A stretch of DNA of 64,000 bases from Aurelia coerulea (taxonomy: Eukaryota; Cnidaria; Scyphozoa; Semaeostomeae; Ulmaridae). Both the position numbers and the translations under genes were made by a program. Positions 54,801-64,000 of this stretch are shown here, in pieces. The notes under the pieces are model-generated. The model was given only the letters and a program-made list of their open reading frames with translations. It was not told the DNA's origin and ran no database searches. Numbering within the stretch: position 1 is the first letter of the stretch; each line of letters opens with the position of its first letter. The stretch is taken from assembly GCA_039566865.1 (NCBI GenBank), contig CM076961.1, positions 751,501-815,500 of the forward strand. Direction: 5' to 3'.

Positions 54801-55368
54801 TATGTACTTGCACTTGTATCTGTGCTTTCCCAAAATAATAATGTGTATCCCCTTATAATATTTCTTCTGTGTTTTGTGCTCACATCTTCTTGCAGGTAGG
54901 TCTTTACACATTGAAATTACGCTAGTATTTGGGTATAATATCCTTGTCAAGGAAAAAAGCCGTCCAGATTTTTGGATTGACTCAACAACCTTTCAGGAAT
55001 GCTTACCGTACTATGTCCCTGAGCTTATTTCACTGCGTGCCCTCCAAAAACAAAGTGTCTAGTGTTTTGTAAATTTCTGTAAATCCCAATTTCTCGGCCT
55101 AATGCGTAATTTATCTTTTTCTGCAGATCGTTCATGCAAGACAAATACCGGATGGCGTCAGTTCAACACTTATATGGATACCGGGATCGGTCATGCAGAT
55201 GATACCGAAACCGGTTTGCTATTTCGTATACCCGGATTCAAAAATGATAAGGCATCAATTGTATTAGAATATGAACTGCATTGCACGTCGTTGTGTACTT
55301 TCATTCTTGAATCAGTGAGTAATGACTGTATTTGATTTGAAATTAGTGCTATGACTCAAAGTATCAAC

Positions 55369-55403
<35 letters not shown>

Positions 55404-58400
55404 ATTAATATAATCAAATCTACTAAGGGACCTTCAACTATTTGAAAAGAAAGTTGGATCGAGCGAACTGTTGATACATTTTTATACAAGAGTGTCGAAT
55501 GAGTAGCGTTAGAGCTTCTATCATTATTGTGCTTATTTGAAAATTCTACAAAATATATGAAAATATCGTTTGATGTGGATTTGTTTTTACGAGGCAGAAT
55601 GCTCTTGAGCCAAATTAGCTCCACTTTCCTTTTCTGTGATGCAAAATTCAAGTACCATGCCTCAAGCTTTTTAAAATCGTCTCAGATGATTGTTATATCT
55701 AATGTGAAGAAACGAAAACAGCAAATTTATTGAAATACAAATGAATTAAACTTTACCGTTTGTAAAATTAACCATTATATTTTTACCAGTTAGCCACTAC
55801 TATTCTTCTCGTTACGTTTTGTATATATTTCGCTTGATTTGTTCTCAAAGCGGCTCAGACTAGATCAGCTTTGCTTGTTCTCTGAGTCATATAAGTTATA
55901 CAGTACATTGTATTATGTTTATGTATTGTGTATTTTTTATCAACAAACTTTGAATTGAATTGAAACAGTTTGGTAAGAGCATTTTGATTTTATTTACAGA
56001 CCAAGGAATTAGCTGGAAGATCAACTATATTAAAGCAACATGGCATGCAGAGGAAAACAAAGTTTACGTAAGATAGTTCCATGCTCTTTTATTTTTCAAT
56101 AGACCTTTTAGCTATTCTTCAAAAGAGTCTGGATAGAGCATTATATTTATACATTTTTTATACGCGAAGCTCGATCGAGTGACGTTAGAGCTTCTATCAC
56201 TATTGTGCACATTCGATTCTGATTCTTTTCAGAATAGCTAAAAGGTCTATTGATTAATCAAAATCATTTATCAATAGTTGAACTGAAGCGATGATTGAAA
56301 ATTTTCTGTCATCTTTCAGTCATTCCAAGTTGTGTTCAAGTGGCGAAACAAATTAAAAAAAGAGGCAAATTCGAGTTGAAATTGGCGACATTTCCATAAA
56401 TATTATTGATAAACCTGTGTGAAAAATCCGATTTTGATAGAATCATTTTTAAACGAGGCCTTATTTTTATAACGTTTGACGTTTCGAAGCAAAACTGTGC
56501 TTCGTCTTCAGAATACGAATTTACGAAAGCAAGAAGCTATGTTTATATGCATAAAGAGACAAACAACAAACTGAAAGTGCATGATTACGATTCCTAAGTG
56601 AAAAGTAAATAGAGGGGCAAGCTCGAAGGATAATGCCTTTAAAACAAAGCTAAGGGAATTGAAGACTGCTGGGAATAAAATGAAGGACGCTCACGTAAAA
56701 TTAATAGACTTTCATGAATAATCGTTTAGGATGATTTATTAATAATCGTTTGATTAGTGATCGTAAATCATTGATTTAGGAAATCAATTCTAGTACCACA
56801 TTTTATTTATTTATTTATTTATTTATTTATCAATTTATTTAAAGTTGGTTCATCATCAGCTCTTTCTACATTACATTATTACAATAATGTGAACTAATTT
56901 ATACCAACTATTTACAAGAAAAATAAACCTATAATACAATGTAATGCAACTTACTAACAATCATTATCTACAAACTTTACATTGGCATTTGTCTCCACTC
57001 TAATTTTTTAAGTTTCTCGTAAATGTAGCAGCTGATGAAGCGCTCTTTATTAAATCAGGCATGCTGTTCCATAAGAGGCTGCCTCGAAACTTAATAGAAT
57101 CAATGCCAATCATAATACTTTTCGTTGCAGGGATTTGAAATTTTCATTTTGTTGTGCTTTATTTTCAGGCATCATATTGATGGCAAAGATGCACTTGAAT
57201 TCCGAATAAGGTTTATGAAATCTGAAGGAGATCCTGCGAATTCATATGATTATCCTGAAGACAGGTAATATGTTTTATTCATGACTTTTTAGCTTTAATT
57301 TGGTAACCATATTCTCTCATATTTTGCAAAAGATCATTACCCTCCATTGGTTTCAGGAAAAGCCACCACCTTATCTCTGTATTATGTTAAAAGCAATATT
57401 TTTGACTGATTATACTGGGTGCGCCAAAATACTATCCACCTTTGACAGAGAACTTTAAATAGATTTTGAAAATTTATGACTTAATCTTTAGCCAGAATCT
57501 TTAATCCAGAATTAAATTCTGGGATTTTTAGTAGATTTTGTAGCCATCTATTTCTTGAACTAAAAACGATAAAAAAACGTCGATCACATTTTTCTAAAGA
57601 CTAAACATGCATGGACATAGATACAATCTTTTCGTGATGATTTTGGGGATTTGAAGTCGTCTTCGCATTTCATCATGAATTTAATTTTCTGTTTTGCAGA
57701 CTAAATTTATATGCACTGAATATTACTCACACTCTGGGAGGTGGTGGAGCTGATCATTGCACAGAATGTCCACTTGGACTTGGGAATCAAAACGGGTAAG
57801 TGGAACGTTGCTTTTCTTTTTTATCATTTTGTTTATGTCCTTTCCAAATGTAGCTTTAAGGCCACTTTATTACCTGACTGATGTTTCAAAACGAGGCAAT
57901 ACAAGAATCCCACCAATTCCAATGGTTAATCGCACATTTCCCGCGGTTTTCCCGTAGTCTTGTATAATACGATACAAGGACGCGTTTTTGACACAACAGC
58001 AACTAATTTAGGCCTGTGAGATTACAACAAACTAAAGCGACGTAACAGTAACAAAATGCGTTTGTCTAAATGATACAAGTCAAAATTAGAAGCTATCAGG
58101 TAATAAAACTCGTACTAACCGGTTTTGTAGTTGTACAAGAAAATATGAGAATATGAAAAAGCCCTCGGTCTTATTGCACAGACCTCGCAAGCTCGTTCTG
58201 TACTTTTAAGACCTCGGGCTTTATATTTTCCTGTACAACGCAAAACCGGTTAGTATGCGCATAGAGAAGCTAAGTTTATCGAAGCAGTGCTCTGGTCCTT
58301 CCTATTGATGTGACCACACCTCCTGATGCAGTTGCCTGGATTTACAGAGAGTTAGTGACTCTCTTCACTCCACATAATAGGTTTGATAGGGCATGGGAAC

Positions 58401-61400
58401 TTGAACTCCAGCCTTCAGATTGATGGCCAAGTACGCTAATACTGAACTATCCCCCACTAGTATTTTTAATCCGTTTGCAGGTATAATAAAAATTTTCGAC
58501 GTTTAGTGATGTGAAAAGAAACAATAGTTAAAACTTGATCTATAAACTATGTCACGTAGAACAGCGAAAGCTGTAAAACTTTTTCATAAGCTAGGAAATT
58601 CTGTTGGAATTTGGAAATCAAAGTTCAGGTTTCAGATAGACGAATCTGTTTCATAATTCTCTATGGTAGCAAATCTGACACTTAGATTGTAAGTATTTGT
58701 TTGTTCGATAACAATTTTTAACATACAATATTCGAGGTATTTTTTCATATTCTGCAGATGCGTTCAATGTGAAGCAGGGAGTTATCTTGAAAACAAAAAA
58801 TGTAAAAAATGTCCAAAAGGTATTTATTTTTTGTATTGATTTAATATTGCGTAATCAAGTTTACACGTCACTTTTTACATTATCTTGTAACCAAAAATAT
58901 AACCAAAGGGTCTATTGCGACCTTTCCTTCGCTCATTTATTCGTTATTGCTTGCATGTTTATTTGTATGATTTATCCAGCATAGGTCTCAAATCTTTAGA
59001 ACGGTGGTTGTAAAATTCTATGAAATTTTTCTCTGAATTGAATGGCTTAAAGGAGCTTATGGTACTTTGCTGTAAATCTGCCGTGGAAAGTTTTTGATAT
59101 CTTGATTTTTTTCAAAATGGCCGCAATTTAATTATTTTTGAAAAAATTCATGGAAAATTTTGAAAAAATTGAAATCATCGTAAATCCTAAACCAATAGAG
59201 GAAAAATGATATAACCTTCAAGAAAACGATAGTTTATGAAGGTCTAAAATATGGTGGCAAGCAGAAATCTGTAGCTTTTCTGGTTTAGGATTTAGAAATT
59301 TGATGACGTCATAGCCTCAAATTTAATAAATGCCACCATTTTGAGACTAATCAAGATATCAATAAATTTCCACGGCAGATTTACGGCAAACGACCCTGAG
59401 TTCCTTTCAAGCCATTTATTTCAAAGAAAACTGTAATAGAATTTTACACCGACCTTTTTTAAAGATTTGAGCCCTATGTTGATTTCTGCAATAATCGCAT
59501 TATAATTGTTACCTCTTTCTTTTCTGAATCGATGATCAGATCTTTAAACAACATTGTTTATTTTGCATGCAGTACGTCGTTTGGCTTAGCTTAGGTAAAC
59601 TAAATATTCGCTAAAAGTACAACAATATGCAAGATTATTGATTGAACCCAAAGTTTCGAACTTAACTCTTCATCAGGTATGAGGTCTGATGAAGAGTTAA
59701 GCTCGAAAAGTTGTTTTCAATCAGTTTTCTTGTCATGGTCATGTTTGAAAGAATTCTTGATCGACGAATTTTTAAGTTTGCTTTCAGGAACATATCTTGA
59801 TTCGAAGAAGCCAATCGGACGAAGTGCTTGCTTACAATGTCCAAAATGGACGACCAGGTGATTCAAACCAATTTAATCTAGCATTTTCTGTGCATGAATG
59901 ACGTAAATATTTCTTACAATGGTCTACTGCTATTAGAATGTAACTTCCAGTAAAAACCCTCATATGCGAACTACAGCTTCCAAGAACCTTTAGATCGCCA
60001 ATTTCTTATTCAAGCAGTGGTGTCGTCATATCTTCCAATTAAACGGCGTGTTTCATCCAGCATGCCTTGCACAGGCCGTCTCTTGGTTGGCCTTTGTTGT
60101 CACCATTTCCATGGCCTATGAAAATGGCGACAGCAATGGCCTACCAAGAGACGGCACGTGCCAGGCATGCTGGATGAAACAGACCCTTTATGCCGGTTCT
60201 CCCTAAGGAGAAACCAGCAGAGACTTTGGTATAGCCTTTGGTATCTGTAATGTTATTTTTGTTAGGATCATTTAGGGTAGCCATGCCTATCATGCTCCCA
60301 ATGGTATCGTCTCTGTAAGTATGTTTTTGTTGAATTGTACATTTTCAGATTGTGTGTAAAAAAGCCTTCAGCCTACAATTTCTGGATGAAAGGTTTCTTA
60401 AATTTGTGACAATTGCATTAAAAATGGAAAGAAAGATTTTCCAAAGTGTTACGTGTAAAAATCATGTAATTTATGTGGTTTTTTGTATGGTACATCGCTT
60501 TATCGAGAACCATTCCCAGGCTAAACTAAATGAATTATTTATATGCTGGTTTTAGTGATTTTCTACGTTGGGGAATGTCCTTGTTATTAACACTAAATTT
60601 CATCACATTTCTTTGTATTTTACAAAATCCTTTTTTTATTTCTAGTGAGGAAGGAGCAACACGTTGTTACTCAGATTGTCATCTGTATTCTGATTCTGGT
60701 CACCATTTCGATTTTACTCCTTTGGCTGGGTAAGAAATGCCGGTTGATTTTTAACGTTTCATTCATTTCATTCATTAATTTCATTTTTTATTCTTTAACC
60801 AAGGTTACCCCGTCAATCAATAAAGTACAATAGACTGCTTTTTAGGGGGCCGTGCATAAAATCTTACAAATTAAATTAGAATAAATGCAAAGTATAACCC
60901 TAATTTAGTTACAATGATAAATGAATAAATAAATAAATGGTAAAGAAGTAACAAAAGTAAACTATTTCAAAGCGTCTTTAAATGCTTTGAATGAGGATGC
61001 CTGCTTGACTTCACAATGCAAGAGGTTCCAAACTCCAGCACCACGATATGAGAATGCTCGCTGACCATCACTTGTTCTCATTAGTGGGATTTGAAGATCA
61101 GTTGCGGTGTTTCTCAAATTTTTCCTACTGCATGTCGAATTTTTAATGAACATTTCTGACAGGTCATTTATCGATTTGTAAACCATGCAAGCTATCTCAG
61201 TTTTTATCAAATCCGCTACAGTAGGCCAATTCAGACTTTTAATCAAAGCACTAGCAATCATAACGTCAAATTTAATTGCTCGCCGAGAAATTTTGAATGA
61301 TTGATACTAAACGAACTTTGACATTTGATATGATAGAAATTAAACATGAAAATGAGCAAGGGTAGTCACTGTTTATAGAGCAGATAGATGTTTAGGCTTG

Positions 61401-64000
61401 CCCCAAGTCTATCTATTAAGTCCGTCTTACTTTTCCCTTTTCGGTAGTTTCTGGATCCGCCGTTCCAACACTCCGCCAAGCCACACAGGGGAGCTCTTTG
61501 GACGGAATGTTGGAATGGCGGATCCAGGAGCTACCGAAAAGGGAACGGTAATACGGACTGAAGAGATGGACTTGAGGCAAGTCTGCTAGATGTTTGGAAT
61601 CTAGTTGCTTTATGGATTTATTATGAATCTTATGCAGATATTGCTGTGATGTTGACCCATGAAAGCTCTATCAAGCCCTGGGGGTCTTATTTAACTTCTG
61701 AGACTCAAGAGGGGAGGCCTAAAAGAGAGGGGTTTATTGGAGAGGGGGCTTATCAGAGAGGAGTCTTAAAAGAGAGGGCTTTATTGGAAAGATGGGATTA
61801 TCAGAGAGGGGGTTTAATCATGAAGTCAAATGATAAGGATATAAATGATAGCTTTTTAGTTCTTTTACCCCATATATGCAGAGTCAGCGTACAATTTTAC
61901 GAGTCAAGAACACAAATTCGACACAATTTTTATGCCTAACCAGATCAAAATTAACATGCAAACTGTTTAGCTAAATAGATGGAAAATATTTATTAGCCTC
62001 TAGAATTTAATAGACTTAATAGAGAAGGGGGCATTTCCAAATTTTGACTTAGAAAGGAGGGGCTTATTAGAGAGGGGGCCTAAATAGAGCTTTTACGGAT
62101 GCCAAAAAGGGAAAGCTTGCCTTGTTTATCGTACGAGTGACCGAATTCTGCGTTGAGGTCCAAGGATTTTTATATATCTTCTTGCACCTCCTTGTATTAA
62201 AGCTAATCGTTTTTGTTGCTATGATACAGCTGAGCATTCCTGATTTATGACCATTTTTATTCTCTTCCTTAGTACGATGCAACGAAAGAATTCAAAATCA
62301 TTTACAAGTCATGGTTATCCATTTTACCGTGTTTTTAACATCACGATTTGTGGTGGTCCAAATGACATGTCAAAGTGTACTAACAATTTCACGAAAGGAT
62401 CTCTTGATGAGGTATAAATAGTTTTTGGAATTTTCTTTTCATTGTATTTCTATCTACTGATTGTCCTGAAAAAATTGTGCCCTATTTGTGTGGCTGTGGT
62501 GGAGGAGCTTTACGTTCTATTGTGCCGTTTGTGATACAGTTGCATGCATAGGATAGGTTTCAACATAGAGTTTTTAACTTTGTTTCAGCCAGTCTGAACA
62601 ACCTTTGCTGATTTTGTTTCGAGCGAAAGTAACAAAGTGATTACTTAAAAAACTGATCTTTCCTTGTTCCCCCAAAATGCCAAATTTAGAACTTGAAACA
62701 ACAAACTTCACAGAGACGGAGATCTATTTCCTAACCAAACATAAATATTTTGAAATGCCAGGTTTTGGATGTACCACCAGGCTTTACCAGTAAAAACAAG
62801 AATCTCCCCAAAGTCTGCCAGACCTTAATAATGATAATAACAATGCACTTATAGAGCGCTAAAATCTACATACATAGATTCTAAAGCGCTGAACAACTTA
62901 GTGTTAAAAACCTTAATTTACAGAAAGTAAAGCTAGAAATATCATTCACATGCTAAAATAATTATCAAATGATTACGTTTTCAACCTTGTTTTGAAAGTT
63001 TTAACGCTCCGAGATCTTCTAATTTCAACAGGCAGTTTGTTCCAGAGCCTAGGGGCTGCAGCACCTTCAGCCATTTGAAGCATTAGATTCAGAAGACCTA
63101 TCTACCCTACCGTTTTATGAATTTTGGAGTCAATCAAACACAAATTCCGAGTCTACAAAGTCTACCGTTTTCAGAGTTGGTACCAAACCCACCCTGAATC
63201 TTCCTTTGAACCTTCCTCATAAGCAAGACTGACAATGTTTTTGCACTGTGTTTCTCCTAACCACAGTTTCAGATTGTATTTTTAAACGTATTCCATTTTC
63301 ATTTGTAGGCAAATAACAAAAAACTGGCAAGTGTGAAATCAATGGTTTGCAGAAGTACAATAATCCCTTCACATGAAAAGAAGAAGAATATCGTTGCTCA
63401 ATCAATGAGGTACACATTTGTCATCAATGTTTTGTCTTCACTTTGTTGGTTTCCTTTGTCGATTAAACCTACGGATTAGATTAGAAGTCTTACCGTAGCA
63501 GCTTTATCAAGCCCCTGGGGGTTGTTTAATTTCTGAGACTCCAGAGGGGGGCTTAAGGGAGAGCTTGGCTTATTATGGAGGGGGCTTAGTCACAAATCAG
63601 ATGACAAGGATACAATTGGTAGATTTTTAGCTCTTTTACCCCGTACTCTGCGCAGGCAACAGACAAGTTTACGGCTCAAGTACACAAATTTGACACAGTT
63701 TTTATCCAACACCATTTCAAAATTAACATGCAAACTTACTTTGTTAAATAAATGGAAAATCTTCGGTAACCTCAGGTATTTGGTATGAGTGGTAGTTTAG
63801 AGCCCTGTGGTTGCCAACATTCTGTTTTACATGGCACACAATGACTGGTAGGTCTCTTTGCCAAGCGATAGAAGTTAAAAAATTTGCCAACCTTCACAGC
63901 AAGAAGTTGGAAACAGAATGTGAAATATTTTTAAAGCTCTTGGTTCTTTCTTTTCAGTTTGGGTGATTATTTGGATTCGATTGTGTTTGGAGATCCTCAC
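44243..64000 (+). CDS. ELAPOR (KIAA1324/EIG121) family receptor-like protein, 22 exons, 3' end outside window, frameshift in exon 9
   Basis: Exons: 44243-44392, 44865-44991, 46287-46476, 47502-47580, 48573-48641, 49236-49319, 50447-50642, 51347-51413, 51956-52036, 52850-52938, 53483-53648, 54515-54622, 55127-55314, 56000-56067, 57169-57264, 57700-57795, 58758-58819, 59788-59857, 60646-60729, 62273-62411, 63309-63409, 63958-64000+. They encode about 784 residues. Residues 1-24 are a signal peptide. Then come cysteine-rich ephrin-receptor/TNFR-like repeats (CQKCQPGTF, CTKCEPGTYSPAGAAG, CLKCDENTFSKEGA, GEEKDCPPCNPG, CVQCEAGSYL) and the family's characteristic CYSDC block. The missing 3' part should hold the mannose-6-phosphate-receptor-like region, one TM and a short tail. 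Vertebrate ELAPOR proteins are endosome/lysosome type I membrane proteins linked to autophagy and cell survival. Exon 9 is out of frame with exon 10 and contains TAG at 52020-52022; every other junction keeps frame. An acidic Ser/Gly insert lies at about residues 251-287. Confidence 0.88.
45911..46042. repeat. (CATAA)n microsatellite
   Basis: About 26 uninterrupted CATAA units in intron 2 of the ELAPOR-family gene. Confidence 0.98.
46738..46875. repeat. AAGAATTCT-rich repeat, copy 2
   Basis: TCTCAAGAATTCTTCA through GAGAATTCTTAGGCAAGAAAACC, matching 41808-41970 in the same orientation. Confidence 0.6.
47078..47212. mobile_element. Hairpin MITE, CAGGCCTTGCATGTGC type
   Basis: Self-complementary element: GCCTTGCATGTGCTGTCTCTTG against GAGATGGCACGTGCAAGGC, centred on CCATGGCCCATG. 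Related copies at 60048-60186, a split copy around 14033-14427 and a diverged one at about 2955-3105. In intron 3 of the ELAPOR-family gene. Confidence 0.75.
48691..49075. mobile_element. Near-complete copy of the ACACGTATTT/TTATAAGAAAC family
   Basis: Begins ACACGTATTTCTCTTTTAAAG and ends TTAGTTTCTTATAAAAAATT with AGTGTA. Opposite orientation to 14033-14427. In intron 5 of the ELAPOR-family gene, starting about 50 bp after the exon 5 donor. Confidence 0.75.
50226..50376. mobile_element. MITE with CAATAGAT ends and GATGGCGGCGAGG arms
   Basis: CAATAGATAAAGATGGCG at the left and CGCCATCTTTAGCG..ATCTATTG at the right; AATTTTTTACCAAGATGCA pairs with TGCATCTCGGTAAAAATT. It ends about 70 bp before exon 7 of the ELAPOR-family gene. 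Confidence 0.7.
51786..51880. repeat. (TTA)n microsatellite
   Basis: About 30 TTA units with one TCA, in intron 8 of the ELAPOR-family gene, close before exon 9. Confidence 0.97.
52455..52640 (+). pseudogene. LINE reverse-transcriptase C-terminal relic, RRPKRRWMDD type
   Basis: The plus strand reads NGTRNRRRPKRRWMDDTNQD, a frameshift, then DRELWRSFCDNV. This is the common C-terminal pattern of one class of non-LTR retrotransposons (GRPxxRWxDD ... DRxxWRxL). It is a different family from the relics at 32195-32450 and 60955-61270. In intron 9 of the ELAPOR-family gene. Confidence 0.65.
52985..53405. mobile_element. Copy of the CAAATCTTTAAAAAGGTCGG family
   Basis: GGGGCTCAAATCTTTAAAAA at 53187 and TTTTTAAAGATTCGAAAGAT near 53370 are the opposing ends of the family seen at 16263-16784 and 58981-59478, with the GTAAATCTGCCATGGAAA block inside. 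The left boundary is uncertain. Confidence 0.55.
54216..54300. mobile_element. Small inverted-repeat element with GAGTCCCAGTAA ends
   Basis: GAGTCCCAGTAA pairs with TTACTGGGACTC; GTAATCAGTCTAG follows on the right, as in 34785-34909. Confidence 0.6.
55373..55401. repeat. (AATC)n microsatellite
   Basis: Seven CAAT units in intron 13 of the ELAPOR-family gene. Confidence 0.9.
56097..56252. mobile_element. MITE with CAATAGACCTTTTAGCTATT ends
   Basis: The two ends are a perfect 22-bp inverted repeat beginning CAATAGACCTTTTAGCTATT; total 156 bp. Relatives at 22262-22410, 22972-23030 (partial) and around 55430-55560. In intron 14 of the ELAPOR-family gene. Confidence 0.85.
56800..57130 (-). pseudogene. 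LINE 3' end with reverse-transcriptase tail relic
   Basis: On the minus strand 57125-57000 reads KFRGSLLWNSMPDLIKSA then AATFTRNLKK, the usual LINE C-terminal pattern, followed by a non-coding tail ending in (AAAT)n at about 56805-56832. 5'-truncated. In intron 14 of the ELAPOR-family gene, ending about 40 bp before exon 15. Confidence 0.65.
57415..57660. mobile_element. One-ended fragment of the CCGGGTGCGCC element
   Basis: Starts TA-CTGGGTGCGCCAAAATAC and follows the left part of 32554-33157, including AAAAAACGTCGATCA. The right end is missing. Confidence 0.7.
58113..58252. mobile_element. MITE with ACTAACCGGTTTTG ends
   Basis: ACTAACCGGTTTTGTAGTTG against CAACGCAAAACCGGTTAGT, with inner GTACAAGAAAATAT against ATATTTTCCTGTAC. 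In intron 16 of the ELAPOR-family gene. Confidence 0.8.
58981..59478. mobile_element. Complete MITE of the CATAGG..CAAATCTTT family
   Basis: Ends CATAGGTCTCAAATCTTTA and TAAAGATTTGAGCCCTATG with long inverted subterminal blocks (GATATCTTGATT against AATCAAGATATC). Same family as 16263-16784. In intron 17 of the ELAPOR-family gene. Confidence 0.8.
59648..59728. repeat. Hairpin TTAACTCTTCATCAG
   Basis: TTTCGAACTTAACTCTTCAT pairs with ATGAAGAGTTAAGCTCGAAA around a short loop, about 60 bp before exon 18 of the ELAPOR-family gene. Confidence 0.65.
60048..60186. mobile_element. Hairpin MITE, CCAGCATGCCTTGCACAGGC type
   Basis: TTTCATCCAGCATGCCTTGC against GCCAGGCATGCTGGATGAAA, centred on CCATGGCCTATG. 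Best-preserved copy of the family at 47078-47212. Confidence 0.85.
60955..61270 (-). pseudogene. LINE reverse-transcriptase C-terminal fragment
   Basis: An open stretch of about 100 codons on the minus strand reads LNWPTVADLIKTEIACMVYK, then PLMRTSDGQRAFSYRGAGVW and FKAFKDALK with a stop. This is the C-terminal end of a CR1/L2-like non-LTR retrotransposon reverse transcriptase. 5'-truncated; frame intact, so probably a fairly recent insertion. In intron 19 of the ELAPOR-family gene, antisense to it. Confidence 0.75.
61397..61584. mobile_element. MITE with CTTGCCCCAAGTCTAT ends
   Basis: CTTGCCCCAAGTCTATCT against GATGGACTTGAGGCAAG at the outside, and TTTTCGGTAGTTTCTGGATC against GATCCAGGAGCTACCGAAAA further in. 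Nearly the whole 188 bp is self-complementary. Confidence 0.8.
61655..62100. repeat. Purine-rich AGAGAGGGGGCTTATCAGAG repeat
   Basis: Starts TCAAGCCCTGGGGGTCTTATT and contains repeated AGAGAGGGG.TTA units at both ends. A second copy is at 63500-63780 and a fragment at 27130-27250. Confidence 0.65.
62466..62640. repeat. Dispersed repeat family R1, copy 6 (inverted)
   Basis: TTGTGTGGCTGTGGTGGAGG and the following 140 bp match 9184-9330. In intron 20 of the ELAPOR-family gene. Confidence 0.65.
62826..63110. repeat. Short dispersed repeat with TTATAGAGCGCTAAAAT start (tentative)
   Basis: A palindromic AGCGCTNNNA..TNNNAGCGCT start and a GGCAGTTTGTTCCAGAGCC block resemble short dispersed repeats common in marine invertebrate genomes. 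I cannot assign it or define its end. Confidence 0.35.
63500..63780. repeat. Purine-rich repeat, second copy
   Basis: TTTATCAAGCCCCTGGGGGTT followed by GGAGGGGGCTTA; same family as 61655-62100, shorter at the right. In intron 21 of the ELAPOR-family gene. Confidence 0.6.

Noticed and set aside
56321..56410. Possible exon after exon 14 of the ELAPOR-family gene (acceptor near 56320)
   Set aside because: It gives no family similarity and a stop; the exon at 57169-57264 joins in phase and matches the family.
61398..61939. Plus-strand open frames near 61.4-61.9 kb
   Set aside because: They lie inside a hairpin MITE and a purine-rich repeat, both in an intron of the ELAPOR-family gene.

Overview
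The window is nuclear DNA of an invertebrate animal. It is AT-rich, protein-coding exons of 40-330 bp are separated by introns of roughly 0.1-6 kb with GT-AG borders, and introns and spacers are packed with short inverted-repeat transposons, LINE relics and microsatellites. The gene set (sperm-tail PG-repeat protein, SLC16-like transporters, ELAPOR/KIAA1324-family receptor) is metazoan. The texture would fit an anthozoan cnidarian such as a coral, but that is a guess; nothing here fixes the phylum.

Layout. (1) About 0.3-10.6 kb, minus strand: the 5' half of a gene for a SHIPPO/sperm-tail PG-rich repeat protein, with a probable non-coding first exon and two CRE-like sites near 10.55 kb; its 3' part lies outside the window. 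(2) 10.7-12.7 kb: a 1.9-kb foldback element. (3) 13.6-19.5 kb and 24.0-31.8 kb, minus strand: two tandem paralogues of a monocarboxylate-transporter-like (SLC16/MFS) gene, each with five coding exons and the same intron phases (1,1,0,1). In the second copy, two exon borders have been tandemly duplicated with their splice sites. (4) 31.8-35.7 kb: a spacer of LINE and MITE relics. (5) 35.7-43.8 kb, minus strand: a 12-exon gene for a seven-transmembrane, class-A-GPCR-like protein with a CWTP motif in TM6. (6) 44.2 kb to the right edge, plus strand: 22 exons of an ELAPOR (KIAA1324/EIG121) family gene, divergent from the 7TM gene across a 458-bp shared promoter region. Its exon 9 carries an indel that shifts the frame and creates a stop codon.

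All exon coordinates were derived by hand from splice consensus, phase continuity and family similarity; every junction given keeps the reading frame except the ELAPOR exon 9/10 junction.

The mobile DNA is a second layer of interest. There is a TA-flanked family with ends CCGGGTGNNCC (at least five copies, three end variants), TTAA-flanked elements (one sitting inside another transposon whose empty site is also present in the window), a three-level nest of elements at 3.9-6.3 kb, hAT-like elements with 8-bp flanking repeats, and several near-perfect hairpins. The genes do not form an operon or pathway; apart from the tandem transporters and the divergent pair they are unrelated neighbours. 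I found no evidence of a defence system, CRISPR array or viral gene.
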